From positions 17,865,091 through 17,929,090 of the forward strand of contig CM032805.1 of the NCBI GenBank assembly GCA_019155185.1: a stretch of 64,000 nt of DNA. The letters are read 5' to 3'. Source of the DNA: Beaufortia kweichowensis. Taxonomy: Eukaryota > Chordata > Actinopteri > Cypriniformes > Gastromyzontidae. Position numbers and translations under genes: made by a program. Positions 1 to 48,952 of the stretch are shown one piece after another (position 1 is the first letter of the stretch; each line of letters begins with the position of its first letter). The notes beneath the pieces were generated by a model that was given only the letters and a program-made list of their open reading frames with translations, was not told the DNA's origin and searched no databases.

Positions 1-4878
<4,878 letters not shown>

Positions 4879-5010
4879 TCTACCTCAGATGAGCTGCATG
4901 TCAGCCGGAATCTAAACACACTTACAGCAGGACACGCGCCTCCATTTTAACACAAAAGCTCAACAGAAATGAAGCTGCTGCTGCTGCTGCTAGAGGAACC
5001 AACTGCTTAG

Positions 5011-5101
5011 TGATGTCAGCGGGGAGGAGGAAACCGATTGGTCTGCTGCACCCAAGAGCGCTGACATCATAAGACTGCCCGTCAAAGCGGATGGCTATTG
5101 G
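5011..5101 (-). promoter_or_regulatory. Probable ppp2r5c promoter elements (two CCAAT boxes, paired ATF/CRE-like sites)
   Basis: Just upstream of the ppp2r5c first coding exon are two inverted CCAAT boxes (ATTGG at 5037-5041 and 5097-5101), 60 bp apart, which read CCAAT in the gene's orientation as NF-Y sites do. TGATGTCAGC at 5011-5020 and its exact reverse complement GCTGACATCA at 5060-5069 form an inverted pair with an ATF/CRE-like core. The surrounding 120 bp is GC-richer than the flanks. The role is inferred from motif and position only. Confidence 0.45.
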
Positions 5102-6077
5102 TTAGAAAGAAAGAGAGGCGGGACTAATGAGCCACAAAGCCCCTGCAGCGCTGGTATAAAGCTGTCATGCCCCATCAGTGTCTGAAAGAAGAACACTGAG
5201 ATACACAACAACACCATAAATTAGCTTCAGAAATTGTGTAAAATTCCACCAAAAACAGGAAAGAAACAGAATGTACATGAATCATTTGCAGAAAAACCAT
5301 AAAAAGTCCATTAGCGTTACCGACTGAAGAAGCGTCTATAAGACTGTAGCTGGACCATTCAACCATAAGTAATAATAATAAAGCAAAAAAAACCCTTTTT
5401 TAGCATCTCAAAGTGAACACGTTTTTATTACAGGAGGTAACCGTACAGAACACACACATTCATGTTCTTCGAAATATGAGTTTATAATCCATGCGTCATA
5501 AATCAACAACACTCTATACATTAAGATGTCCAATCTCACCAGAAAACTGCAGCGTTTTAGAGTCAATAAAATCCATTATTATTCTTATTTCTATTAGATA
5601 GTCTTGTTTGAGGTGTATTCTCACTGTAATTTTCTTGGACTTCAGACATCATTTGTTCTTGTTTTGAAACAGATGCTGTTGGTTTTGTTTGTACACGAGC
5701 AGGAGGATAATGTATCACTGAGATTCAGGGTCAACATTCATTTGTATCCGCTGAGGTCTAAATTATGCATCACTTTACATCCTGTTCATTAAGAAAAAGA
5801 CACCAATCCTCATGCACCATCCGTTTAAAGCCTGAACACACTGACACTAAAATCCCAAAGCTTTATAACCCTCTGAATATGCTTCATTATTCTTACAGTA
5901 CGAATGCTCTGTTTGACACACAGAAGATGCTTACATTTTCATGTATGCATTTGACAAATGCTTTTATCCAAAGTGACTTACAGTTGTATTCAAGCAACAC
6001 ATTATTTGTTTTTAGCAGAATGAATACTCAAGATGTCAGACAGAATCCAGCTACATCAATGTTTAGACAAAAGACTG
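5102..6077. other. Intergenic, no gene recognised
   Basis: AT-rich DNA with no exon that could be supported by splice sites plus conserved protein. At 5959-5983 there is a TGCTTTTATCCAAAGTGACT motif, the 3' tail typical of teleost SINEs. An AATAAA on the minus strand near 5424-5430 could serve the small minus-strand gene at 6078-6839. Confidence 0.5.
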
Positions 6078-6839
6078 TCACATGGTTTGTGTACCTTTCA
6101 GATGGGACAGTGTCAGAAGTTCTCTGTTGATGCTGATGGGGAAACAGGAGGCGCTCAGTCTGCGGTGTTTCTTCAGATCGCTCCGAGTCGTGGCATGTTT
6201 CACACGCAGCAGCTGTGTGCTGGGGGGTGTACTGGAACCTCTTCTTTTATTCGAGCTCTTTGGAAATGAGATTCACAGAGCAGGTTCCCTTTAGAACCCT
6301 GATTCATTTATTTAAACGAGAGGCTGCAGGAGTCTCACTCTTCACACAATCCACTTTGCACTGTATCCATTAGATGTTTTGAACAGGATTGTTCAGTTTA
6401 ACACATGCTCTTATTTATGTCAGTATTAACAATGTTTATTTTACTGAGCAAAAGTTTTTCAGTGGCACTAAGTTTGTCATAGTACAGAACCTGACATCCA
6501 TAATGTTCATCTCAATAAAAGTCATTTGTGTTTATAGATGTAAATACAAAACCATAAAACTAAAAGTAATAGCAGGTTTCATATCTTATGTCTCCAACTA
6601 TAACGGAAAACACATGTAGTGTAGTGTCACCAAGTAAAGATCAATATTTACTTGTTTTTCAGAATTCTGTTCGTCTTCATGTTGTTTGCTTCTGCTGGAC
6701 CTCACAGGCTGAAAACACAATGAAGAAAAAATCATACTGACATTGAGACAAACAGACACAGATAGGTGAGAAATAAACGCGTTACCTTATCTTTCTTTGA
6801 CTTTCTTTGCATCTTGTGTGACAGGAACTGTAAACCGTC
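6078..6839 (-). CDS. Unrecognised small basic protein, three spliced exons, N-terminus uncertain
   Basis: Three minus-strand exons join in phase 0 with canonical sites. Exon 6786-6839 (18 codons, DGLQFLSHKMQRKSKKDK) has acceptor cccacag and donor gtaacg. Exon 6652-6708 (19 codons, PVRSSRSKQHEDEQNSEKQ) has acceptor ttttcag and donor gtaaat. The terminal exon 6078-6257 (59 codons plus TGA) runs SSNKRRGSSTPPSTQLLRVK onward and includes KKHRRLSASCFPISINREL. The only Met of the first of these is at 6812, giving 87 residues; an earlier coding or 5'-UTR exon toward 7600 is possible. The product is basic and serine-rich, as in disordered nuclear proteins. A donor (AAAG|gtacac, near 6094) could splice on to further exons, and the terminal exon is also open in a second frame. 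I do not recognise the family. It would be head-to-head with dync1h1. Confidence 0.45.
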
Positions 6840-6865
6840 CTGTGGGGAGCAGCAACAAACCTTAA

Positions 6866-6902
6866 CACACACACACACACGCACGCGCACACGCACACAC
6901 TC
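6866..6902. repeat. CA/CG-rich microsatellite
   Basis: Imperfect (CA)n with CG interruptions just 5' of the first recognised exon of the small minus-strand gene. Confidence 0.85.
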
Positions 6903-7334
6903 ACTCGTCTCTGTTACATGAGCGCAGCCACTGACACAGAAAGTTAAATGAATGTTATATATGCACTTATACCGAAGTCATGAAAACATGATAATAAAAA
7001 AATAAATAAAAATCTGTTTGTGCTCTCGTGGTGTCGCGGGAGGTTTCAGCTATCTCAGACTGTGGCCTGTTTAATCAATAATATGTTGTAATGGTTAAAC
7101 TAGTGGACTTAGTTATAATAAGGCCCAATATAATCCTAACCTAAAGTTCCAACCTACAAGAGCCGCTGAAACAACTGGCTATGTTTTCATATTAAACTGG
7201 CCTGTAAGTAGATTCTGCTTCTTTATTGTTTCATTTGACAGTAACAGACAAACACTCGAGTCTTGTTAGATCAACAACTGATGACATTATTAGTTCAATG
7301 CGCCTGTATCTATAAATGACATAATGCAGCAGAA

Positions 7335-7335
7335 A

Positions 7336-7400
<65 letters not shown>

Positions 7401-7402
7401 CA
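7335..7402. repeat. (GA)n microsatellite near the dync1h1 promoter
   Basis: About 68 bp of GA with two CA interruptions, about 220 bp upstream of the dync1h1 start codon. The DNA from here to 7625 is the likely dync1h1 promoter and 5'-UTR; I saw no clear TATA box. Confidence 0.9.
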
Positions 7403-7625
7403 GTCAGCCGACGCTTGCGCTGTGTGTCTGGGTATTGTAGTTCTCTTGTCTTGAGTATTCATTACGCTCATCTTGTAAAAAACTACACATCCCACAATTC
7501 CTTTGACAATAAAGATTCCGGCTGCGTTGGGCGCTGGTCATTACGGTGCTGTGTCAGTGGCCGTGATAGAACTCATACTCTCTTCACTTTAATCGTCGCT
7601 TTATTGTGATTGATTTGCGGTGGAA

Positions 7626-36282
<28,657 letters not shown>

Positions 36283-37604
36283 ATCAAGTGAAAAGATTAA
36301 CCAATAATGATTCAAATTCAAGTCTACTTATCCTTACGAATCGTTCCTAATCACTCTATGTAGTTAACCGTGTAACTTGCATGCAATGCGTAATGTTTTT
36401 CTTGGACCAGTTTAGAGAGTTAAAAGTATGTTGGATAAGGAATTTCTGTGGCATGTTGCTTTTAGTTGATGAGATCTGTATGTTTTAGATGGAAAATGGA
36501 AGTTGTGCAAGATCAGTGGTTTTCAATAAAGTTCATGTATTCAGTCCGCATTTGTTCATCCATCTCATTTCATTCAACACTTCATGACAAACTGTATGAA
36601 TTATGTTTAAAGTCAGTAAATCAGTTCAGAACTATGATGAAGTTATTGTACTTTCTTATGATAACTTATGATTTAAGTTATTGTAGTTATTTGTTTTTCT
36701 ATTTAGGGTTACATATGAAAGTTTTTGGAATAGTTTTTAATAAAATGATGAGTTTAATATTTTACTAAGCTTGAAATTTTAAATATAAGCAAAGATACTT
36801 TAACAAAAGGTGCAAGCTTTATTTACAACCTCGTGATAAACACAAACAAGACGCTCTCTGTGTATTTAAAGAGTCTGAGTCGTGCTTTTAAATGGCTGAT
36901 AAAAAATGACACCCAAATCCTTCACAAATCAAACACACACAGCAGTAAATGAACACAATAAACAAACAAACACAAAGTAATACTTTGCGTTCTTCACATT
37001 TTCCATAATTTCTTTACATTTGACATTTCTGTAAACTGTTTTTAAATGCAGCGTGAACAATATTTACAAGAGTTCCTCACATCACACCGAGACGAAGAGA
37101 AACTTTAGAGACAGTTTTGAGTGTCTGTTCCCTTCAGGTATTGCATGACATGACACGAGTAAACTTTATTTTTGAAAGACAAATATAAATTGCTCATAGC
37201 ACCAATTTATGGAAAGAGCCATGTTCACTTAGCGGGTACTAATGCAATGTTCGTGTCTAAACCCATAAGACGGTTTTTTCTGTAAAACAGAATGTTACCG
37301 TTCGACGGACATTTACTGCATGTGGAAAAAACAGCAGTGTCCTCAAAATCCGTGTTTCGTTAAAGATAAATTGGGCTTAAAACAGCATAATGGAAGGAAG
37401 TGAAATTGAAACCAAGACCATCATCTCACATACTACCAAATTCATTCAAATCCTATTTTTAGTCCCTTTCCAAATGAGAAAAAAAATGTTTTTGAATGAA
37501 TTTTCACGCAAATGAAAAGTGACTTTTATTTTGTCACAGGCACCCAGCAAAAAGCTCGTGAAAGTAAAAGCATTGTGCATGACATCATGTTTTAAGTGCT
37601 ATCG
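36283..37604. other. Tail-to-tail 3'-UTR region of dync1h1 and the minus-strand gene
   Basis: AT-rich and without exons. dync1h1 poly(A) signal AATAAA is at 36525-36530. TTTATT at 36818-36823 is AATAAA on the minus strand, suggesting the opposing transcript ends near 36800, so the two 3' ends lie about 300 bp apart. This is where a human-like gene order would place hsp90aa1, and no trace of it is seen. Confidence 0.6.
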
Positions 37605-38606
37605 TCAGATTCTCATTCCCTCAGTGACGCTCTCGAGCTCCAGATCACTGATGCACGGCCGTTTGCGCTGCATCCCCTCATCACAGTCACCTGTAGGAGG
37701 GAAGAACTTTCTTTTGGAAAAGGCACCATGGAAAGAAGGGCTGTCTGGAGACCTGGGACTCAGTTTAGATGATCCTAACTGGATCCTGTTGGATGATGGG
37801 TTTGCGATCTCTGTACCTGACGGTACTGCAGGCGAGTTGAGGGAGGATCTGGTGTTAAATCCGGAGTCAGACAGCTCTACTTTCAAACACGTGCAGGGAG
37901 AACAGAAGCCCGTGTCCAGCTCAGAGTCACTGGATGACCTCATCTGGACGTCACCGTGATGAACCTTCATTTCTCTGCGAGCGCATGGAGGGTTGACAGC
38001 CAATCGGCGCCCTCTGCCCTTCATCCTAAACCCGCCGTGCCTCTGTCGCTTTGGACCTTTATTAGAGGAACTGGAAGAGTCTTCAGAACTTCCATCATAT
38101 GGATCCAGACACTACAGAGCAACAGTAACAGAACGACACGTTTACAGATACGGGCTTTCCACTGAATAAACAAACAAACACTGAATCCCTCATGCATTCT
38201 ATAGAAAGTGTATTTATCCACCTGTTTACCTGTTGATAGTTTTGTCCAGTAAAACGCTGGAGTTTCTTACAGGCTCTTCTGTTCTCTGGAGTCTGAGAAG
38301 AACACACAGAGATCAGTCCCTCACATCAGATTCACACAAACACATAATAAGCTCTCTCTCTCTCTCTCTCTTCAGCAGAAATACCTTGCTGTTGACATCA
38401 GACCATCTTGAGTTTGTCTCTGACTCAGAGTCTGAACTTGAATCTACTTTACACATCTCCTGACAGAAAACGACAAATGACTCGTTTCTTACGTGTTGCT
38501 AAATTGACAGTGAAAAGCATGAAACACGTGTGTGAACTCTTACCATGTATTTAAATGCCAGTCTGCCAACAACGTCTGACTGGCCTGTACTGATCAATTC
38601 ATCCAT
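37605..38606 (-). CDS. Unrecognised serine-rich protein, 235 residues, four exons
   Basis: Four minus-strand exons join cleanly in phase 0: 38544-38606 (MDELISTGQSDVVGRLAFKYM region, 21 codons), 38385-38459 (25 codons, KVDSSSDSESETNSRWSD), 38230-38292 (21 codons, TPENRRACKKLQRFTGQNYQ) and 37605-38111 (168 codons plus TGA), which begins CLDPYDGSSEDSSSSSNKG. All sites are GT-AG. The product is rich in Ser and Asp/Glu with basic patches (GRGRRLAVN; QRKRPCISDLELE) and phosphosite-like SDSGFNTRSS. It looks like a small intrinsically disordered nuclear regulator, but I cannot name the family. No signal peptide or membrane segment is seen. It sits in the place of hsp90aa1 in the human order and shares a 424-bp divergent promoter interval with wdr20. 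Gene existence is well supported; function is unknown. Confidence 0.7.
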
Positions 38607-38966
38607 TTCACATCACGTGTGAATCTCATTGATCATCACTAACATCTCGTTGTGCTTTTATACACACACACACTTTCTTCTCATCGTCATCTCACTCTTT
38701 AACTCTCACAGTGATGTGCGTTTGCACATGCTCGTTTACTGAGCAAATCATATGCAGAAACTATTCTTAAATATCAGAGAACAAAATTACAAATACAGAT
38801 ATAATTAGCATTTAATGAAATTTTTCCACGCCATGTGAACGAGTAAGTATTATTATGTTGGATTTCGGATGAGCGTACTAGAAATTATACATAATTATAT
38901 GGTAGTAATATTGTGTGTAATGCCAAAAGCTCTACTAGAGGGCGCTCGAGAGAGGGCGAGACAGCG

Positions 38967-38978
38967 TGCGCATGCGCA
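38967..38978. promoter_or_regulatory. NRF1-type palindrome in the divergent promoter of wdr20
   Basis: TGCGCATGCGCA is a perfect match to the NRF1 binding palindrome, 53 bp before the wdr20 ATG and inside the 424-bp interval shared with the minus-strand gene at 37605-38606. Confidence 0.7.
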
Positions 38979-39030
38979 TGTGCGGTGCGTCAGATCCGGA
39001 CCTGCGGAAGGATGAACGTAAATGTCAAAG

Positions 39031-42912
<3,882 letters not shown>

Positions 42913-45315
42913 CACTTCAGCTGCTGTGAGCCACATCGTCGTCATCTTCATCCTCTCGGTTCATTCATCTGGACGGTACGTGCTGTGAACATTTGTGCAT
43001 CAGTGGATCAGCTGTATCGTGGCCATGTGGACTGTTTTTACCCTCCAGAGTATTTATTTTCAATCTTAAACACAGCTTTCATGATTCTTTTCTTTTCTTC
43101 TGTATTGAAGTTTGACATAAATGGGAAAATCATTTAATCAGAGGTGAAAAAACGTTCTGTCTTAACCTGTTTAATGGGTAGACGATGAATCCAAGACTGC
43201 CTTCCATCACAATTCCCTTTTAATCAGGTTTCGTACAGAAGAGATTCAACGCCCGCTATTGAAAACTTGCACTGATTTTATTTTGGTTGTTTGTTTTGTA
43301 ACTACTATAAAGAAGAAAGACAAAAAGAAATAAATGTTTGGGAAAGCCTTGATACACTTGGCTTGAATATCCTCTGTCTTGAAATGGAAATCTGAAAAGC
43401 TGAATGCTGCAATCATAGTTTTTTAAAGGAACATTTCTTTGCACTTAATAGTTTATTAGAAGAGAATGGCTTTACATTTGGACTAGCAGACCGGTATATA
43501 TTGTGGAGAATTGTGATTCAAACTTTGTATCTATTGAGCATTTATTTTAATATTGTTTCAGATAAAATCTGCTTTGTACTATATGTATAATATTGTAAAT
43601 CAATTAATAATGGGGCAAAAGCAAATGAACATTAGTGAAAGTTTTGTCATCATTACAGAAAATAATGATATTTCTAAAGCAAAATAATACATATTAATAT
43701 TAAAAAAATCTTAAATTTGCAGTTTTATTTTCTTTCTTTTTGTCTCTCGTACAAAATTCAAATGTATTTTGATATAGCAGCTTTAAGTATGAGAAACGCC
43801 ATGTTTGAGATGAAACGTTCAGCTGTTTTTACAGATTCACCCAAAGTTGTTCCACTCAGGAAGAAGTTCTGCAGATGAAGAAAAATCTTATAAAACAGAT
43901 TCCAGAATTGATATTTTACTTGGCAACAGCAAAGTTATTCTGTGTAAGACAAACTAGGAGAAGTCCACTAGAAATTACTAGGTTTAACGTTGATCATTAG
44001 GATTCTCGATCAAACGTTATAATGTCCCTTTCCTGGGACTAGCAACCATCATACCTGGGAAAGGTGATGTAAAAGTGCTCATATTTTTGATTTATGTGAT
44101 TAACATTTTGCATTTCACATTTTGTTTTTCATTAAAAGAAACTTCATTGGCGTTTGGTCTTATGTGTTTTTGTCCTTTGATGTTTTGTCATTGTAGTGGT
44201 GTACACATGTTCTCGTTGCTCGTGTCTTCATATATGTCAGTGTAGTTGGATGAATGTGTTTGTCCTGTTCCTTTACAAATTTTGATTGTATCAGGTCAGG
44301 TGAATACAGCTGTACTTCCATGACACTTCATCAGAGCTTTTGTCTGTGTGTTGCTTTTGTTATTATTTACTCAGAGCTTTGCAGTTAAATGTAACAAAAA
44401 ACATTTTTATTGTCCTCTGTTCTTTAGTCTAATATCATTCCAGTGTGACCCAAACTGCTAATGTTGTATCTGTATCAGTATACAGTAGTATATGTGACCC
44501 AGTCTGTGAAAACCAGGCTAAAGCCTAAAAATCTAATTCTGAGATAACAAGCCTCAAAGTTTGATTTCACCTAGAAATATCACTATGATTTCAGTCTCTG
44601 ACATTACTTAGACAATATTAAAGATATTAAATTCTCACAGAATATTCTTTACATTACATAGAATGATGTTATGTAGAAAATGGGAAAAATCACAAATAAT
44701 GACTTGAGCTGGGTTTCACAGACTTGGTCACATGTGTTAAGAGATCCTTTAATGGGGATACAAAGTAAAGATTTGACTATAACGCAGCATTGTTAAAACA
44801 TGGTCATCTTATGTAACATGAACCTCACCATAAGTCTTTTTCTGAGAGTTTCACAGTAAATAGGAGCATTTAAGAAGAAGGTATCTCACTATTCAGTGAC
44901 ATTGAAAATCTAAGAGCCCAGAGAGTCTCTTGACATATAAAATGTGTAATAACAGCGACTGGTGCGTGTTGGCCCACAGATACGCATGGCACTTGCCATC
45001 ATTTAGAGAGATTCTGATTTATATCAGGCTTTGGTTTTCAAAAACTGATGTTCTACTGCAGAATGTAGCTGTACATTTCATGTATGTACACAAATATAAA
45101 CTCTTGACTCCTGAAACAAACGTGTGAGATACTTTTCACAGGTCTGGCAATAACCCTGTGCATCTCTTAACCTGTGTTGGTTTGAAAGCGGTATGTGCAA
45201 AAAAAGGTTAGCCCTTTCAGGAACAAAAGTTAACCTCTAATTGATGTAAGCAAATACACAAATTGTAAAATGCAGAAGTTTTACTAGCGGTGGCATCATG
45301 TGATGTCTACAGACT
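42913..45315. other. wdr20 3'-UTR and convergent intergenic DNA
   Basis: The wdr20 3'-UTR probably runs to about 44150. The rest is AT-rich, contains the inverted-repeat element at 44493-44732, and ends in the short mok 3'-UTR. No exons were seen. Confidence 0.6.
44493..44732. mobile_element. Inverted-repeat element (MITE family 1, copy A)
   Basis: The ends TGTGACCCAGTCTGTGAAAA and GGTTTCACAGACTTGGTCACA are imperfect inverted repeats of about 25 bp around a 190-bp AT-rich core with no coding capacity. A related copy in opposite orientation is at 46288-46493. Confidence 0.65.
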
Positions 45316-48305
45316 TCAGTAGTTTTCTGGATTGCGTTCTAGCGGAGGCATGTAGTAGCTCTTGAAGCGCTGTGACTCTTCCTTGGGCTTTAGAACAGAG
45401 AAAGGAACAAATCATCAGAACAGATTCACATTATTCATAACACATCTGTACATGTAACTACAGCACATTTGTTATATGATTACTTTGGTCAGACGTGAGT
45501 GGTACTTTTTAGAGATGGCAGGCAGAGTGCCGGGGTGTGAAATAGTCAGAGCGGGGAAGGTGGACACTGGATAGGGGATTTTTGGAGTCGGCATCACAAC
45601 GTTGAGTTTCGGGAGCTCCAGAGGGAAATGAGAGACGTTGCGTCTACCGTGTGTGTCGCCTGCCTGCTTTAGGTGCTGCGGAGAGAAAGGTCATGAATTA
45701 CTGTTCATTTTTAAAGATGAAAACAGTTTGTTTTTTGTGTGATATTGTCCTGATACCGGTCTCCTGCCCTGTCGTGCGATTCGCCACAGCTGATCGACAG
45801 ATGCCGGCGTCCCACTGGACTCTCCCTCTACGGCTCCGATGACCTTCCGCAAGCGTGCTGCTTTTCTCTCGGCCATTCTACAAGAAACAAAGAGATGAAA
45901 GTGCAACACGTTAATATGGTATATTTTTATGGTATATTCCTAGGATGAGCACTAGAGCTGATATGATATGGAAAGAGCGCACACACACACACACACACAT
46001 AGAGGTACTTGGCACCTGGAACTCTGAGAGATTTGTGAGTTGTGTTTGTTATGTCTGTTATTTGCTGTTTACCGCAGTTCTCTGAAGCAGGGCTGCTGCA
46101 GTGCTGCGCGTGCGCTGATGCGTTCCTCTGGGTCATAGGTTAACATCAGCTGCAGCATAGACAGACTGACTGGAGAACAGTGAGGAATCAGCTGAGAAAG
46201 TCCACAGCCTTTGCGAGGTGGGAAATCGAAGCGCATCGCACGAGACCTTCAAAACGCACAACAAAACACCTCGTCCAAGTTTAAATCATGAGACCCAGCT
46301 AAAGTGTTCAATTGTGATTTACTGTTTTCTACATAAAATCATTCTACATAATGTTGTGTAAAAATATAACCTTGATATCTTTAATATTCACTGAGTAATG
46401 ACAAGACAAAGATTGAAATCATAGTGATATTTATATGTAAAATCAAACTTTGATGCTCAGGACTTTAGTCTGGTTTTTACAGACAGGGTCACAAAATACG
46501 GCCCTGGTTTACACCTGAGAGTCATTTTGATGATCTGCTCACAAGCCTCATCAGGGCAAACGTAGGTATCAGGACCACGTGGAAACAGGGTAAATGCACT
46601 TCAGGATTCAATCGCAAATACCAAATTAACGGGAGCAAAAGCTAATGATGTCCACTTAAAAAACGTTTCAACACTCTGTGCAGCTTTAACCTGAAAACAA
46701 CACTCATCTTAATAGCAGGTGAAAACACGACCATTGCTGTATGTGTAAGAGAGTGAAATGACTTTCTTCTCACTGTTTGAATTTCCTCAGGAGCGTGCTG
46801 TCTGGTGTACCCACAACATCATGGATTTTGTTCAACTGGTCCAACTCATTATGTCCAGGGAATAGAGGACTCAAGCTGTAAGACATTAAAATAAAAGATC
46901 AGAAGATCACACAGATGATGACAATAAACCCACACACAGCAAGTCTTCAGATACCTGAGAATTTCGAAGAAGACACATCCTGCACTCCACATGTCCATCT
47001 TCTCAGAGTAATGTCCATCTGTCAGCAAGCATTCAGGCGCTCTGTACCAGCGGGTGGAGATGTATTCTGTGTGAGGAGGTTTGGAGTAGATGCTTCTGCA
47101 GGAACCAAAATCTGCCAGCTTCAGCACATCATTCTATAAACATAAGCCATCGGACGTTTTAAATAAAAACCATCTGACGCTCAGTGTTTCATTCATGTAC
47201 GAGTTAACTCGTTTAACATTTTACTTGCTTTGATTAAGATGTTCTCTGGCTTCACGTCTCTGTGGAATATTCCATTGCTTTAAAAACAGATGCACAGAAA
47301 TGATCAGACGTATCGCCATAATGTCACACATCTAATGTGTTTACTTTAAACTCACCTGTGCATGTGATCCAGAGATCTGCACAACTGATACATGTAATGT
47401 TTGACTTTACTCTCGGGTAAAGGATACTGACGCCCTGTGCAGGTGAAAATGGAAAAAACATTTTACAGTCATTCATGGTCAAATTCCAAAGTCTAAATAT
47501 CAATGTCATATAGTCTTGTGTCATCTGACCGCTGAAATGAACACACAATACCTTTAATGAATTCATATATGTTCATTTCCATAAGTTCACATATCAGTGA
47601 CAAAGTTCCAGAGTCCTGATCGCTATGAAACAAGAGATCATCGTTTACACTCCAGAATACATTCACCTAGAAACAATGTATGAAATACTCACTAAATGAG
47701 TTCATGAAGCTGAAGGATGTTGAGGTGTGGACTGAGTCTCTTCATGGCTTGAACTTCTCTCAGACTCTGTGCTTGATCCACACTGACAACAATTCATAAC
47801 ATTCATATCATTTATATTCTAAATCAGCATTCTTCAGCTTTTACAATGTAGCAGGTTTACAGAGAACAACAACAACAAAAGAAAAGAGCACAAACAAGGA
47901 AATATTGAAAAGGTAAAAAGTAAGAGCAAATGTTTATTAATGTATAGAACCCTTTTGATGAAGCGATCAGCAGAACACACAGAGCAGACTGTTATTTATC
48001 TATACATCACACATACACACACAGTTTCTCATGTGGAACGTGAGGGGTTAAACCTGTGACCTCAATGTGACCACAAGGTCATGGTCAGTGTCGGATGACG
48101 TCACACCTGTCTACAGGCTGTTTCATGGATTTACAGGCGTAATATTTTCCGTCCTTTAGATTCTGAACCTTCATCACCTCAGAGAAAGTTCCCTCTCCGA
48201 TCTTCCTGATGACTCTATAATCTACAGCAGACCAACGACAAATAAACATAGAACAACATGAGCAACAACGACATAATAGAACAATGAACGTGACTCACGC
48301 TTCAT
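45316..48305 (-). CDS. mok: MOK protein kinase (MAPK/MAK/MRK overlapping kinase)
   Basis: A serine/threonine kinase of the RCK (MAK/ICK/MOK) group, linked in other species to ciliary length control. Twelve minus-strand exons were traced: 48299-48305 (only ATGAAGC), 48107-48221, 47693-47782, 47552-47622, 47356-47434, 47229-47277, 46955-47133, 46774-46875, 46073-46246, 45757-45877, 45484-45675 and 45316-45387. They total 416 residues. Visible motifs: glycine loop IGEGTFSEV, lysine YYACKSMK, catalytic FHRDVKPEN, metal-binding DFGS, TEY activation motif in HTEYISTRWYRAPE, and YDPEERISARAAL at the end of the kinase fold. A basic tail follows, ending SYYMPPLERNPENY. The intron after 47229 begins with GC (AAA|gcaagt) rather than GT. 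The tiny first exon splits codon 3. Head-to-head with nemf. Confidence 0.94.
46288..46493. mobile_element. Inverted-repeat element (MITE family 1, copy B) in mok intron
   Basis: Same family as 44493-44732 in opposite orientation: the right end reads TCTGGTTTTTACAGACAGGG TCACA and the left end begins near GAGACCCAGCTAAAG. The core shares the TTGATATCTTTAATATT-like stretch. It lies between mok coding exons 46073-46246 and 46774-46875. Confidence 0.6.
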
Positions 48306-48845
48306 TCCTCGGACAATCACACCGCATGACAGAAAACAGACAAATGACAGAGAGAGTTCAGCGCGAGGCACGCGGTCACCATGACAACGGCGCGCGCCTG
48401 AACTCTGACCTGCAGCCAGAGGCCACGTGCACCTGACCTCTTACACTCACACCACAGCTTTCATATTCTCTCACCTCTGCTCGTCAGATGATTTCTTCGC
48501 TCCATTATCTGGATGTTTTTAATCTAATCGTGTTTTAAACTATCGCGTAATATCCACATATTTACGCAAAACATTCATTTTTGAATTGAATTACGTTTAT
48601 AGTGTTAAATTAATAGCGAGTAAACAGCTCGTTTTATAAACACATTTACCAGCTCATCTTGTAAAATTTTATCTTCACCGCGTCGCATTTAAAAATTTGT
48701 TAGATTATTATTGTTGTTGTTATTCGACTATAATACAGTTTAAAGAGAATCTTTCTCGTCCATTTGTTGTTAATTTCACGTCTTTATTGTTTTATTTTGC
48801 TGTCCGCTGCAGAAAACCACAACTGGGCTTCCGTACGCGAACAGT

Positions 48846-48857
48846 CGCGCATGCGCA
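48846..48857. promoter_or_regulatory. NRF1-type palindrome in the mok/nemf divergent promoter
   Basis: CGCGCATGCGCA, 96 bp before the nemf ATG, in the 647-bp interval between the divergent mok and nemf starts. A second half-match (ATGCGCAC) follows at once. Confidence 0.7.
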
Positions 48858-48952
48858 CAGTGAATGCGCACACCGTCGTGTGTCAGATGTAGAGCTCAGG
48901 AAAAGGTTGTTCTTTTATAATAATTAATAGCTAATAATAATAATAATCAAGA

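Noticed and set aside
5765..6294. Overlapping plus-strand ORFs of 60 to 120 codons
   Set aside because: No splice partners or recognisable protein; part overlaps the minus-strand terminal exon at 6078-6257, which has better support.
37519..37959. Plus-strand open frame of 146 codons
   Set aside because: It is the shadow of the last exon of the minus-strand gene at 37605-38606, which has three further in-phase exons; the plus frame has no splice or family support.
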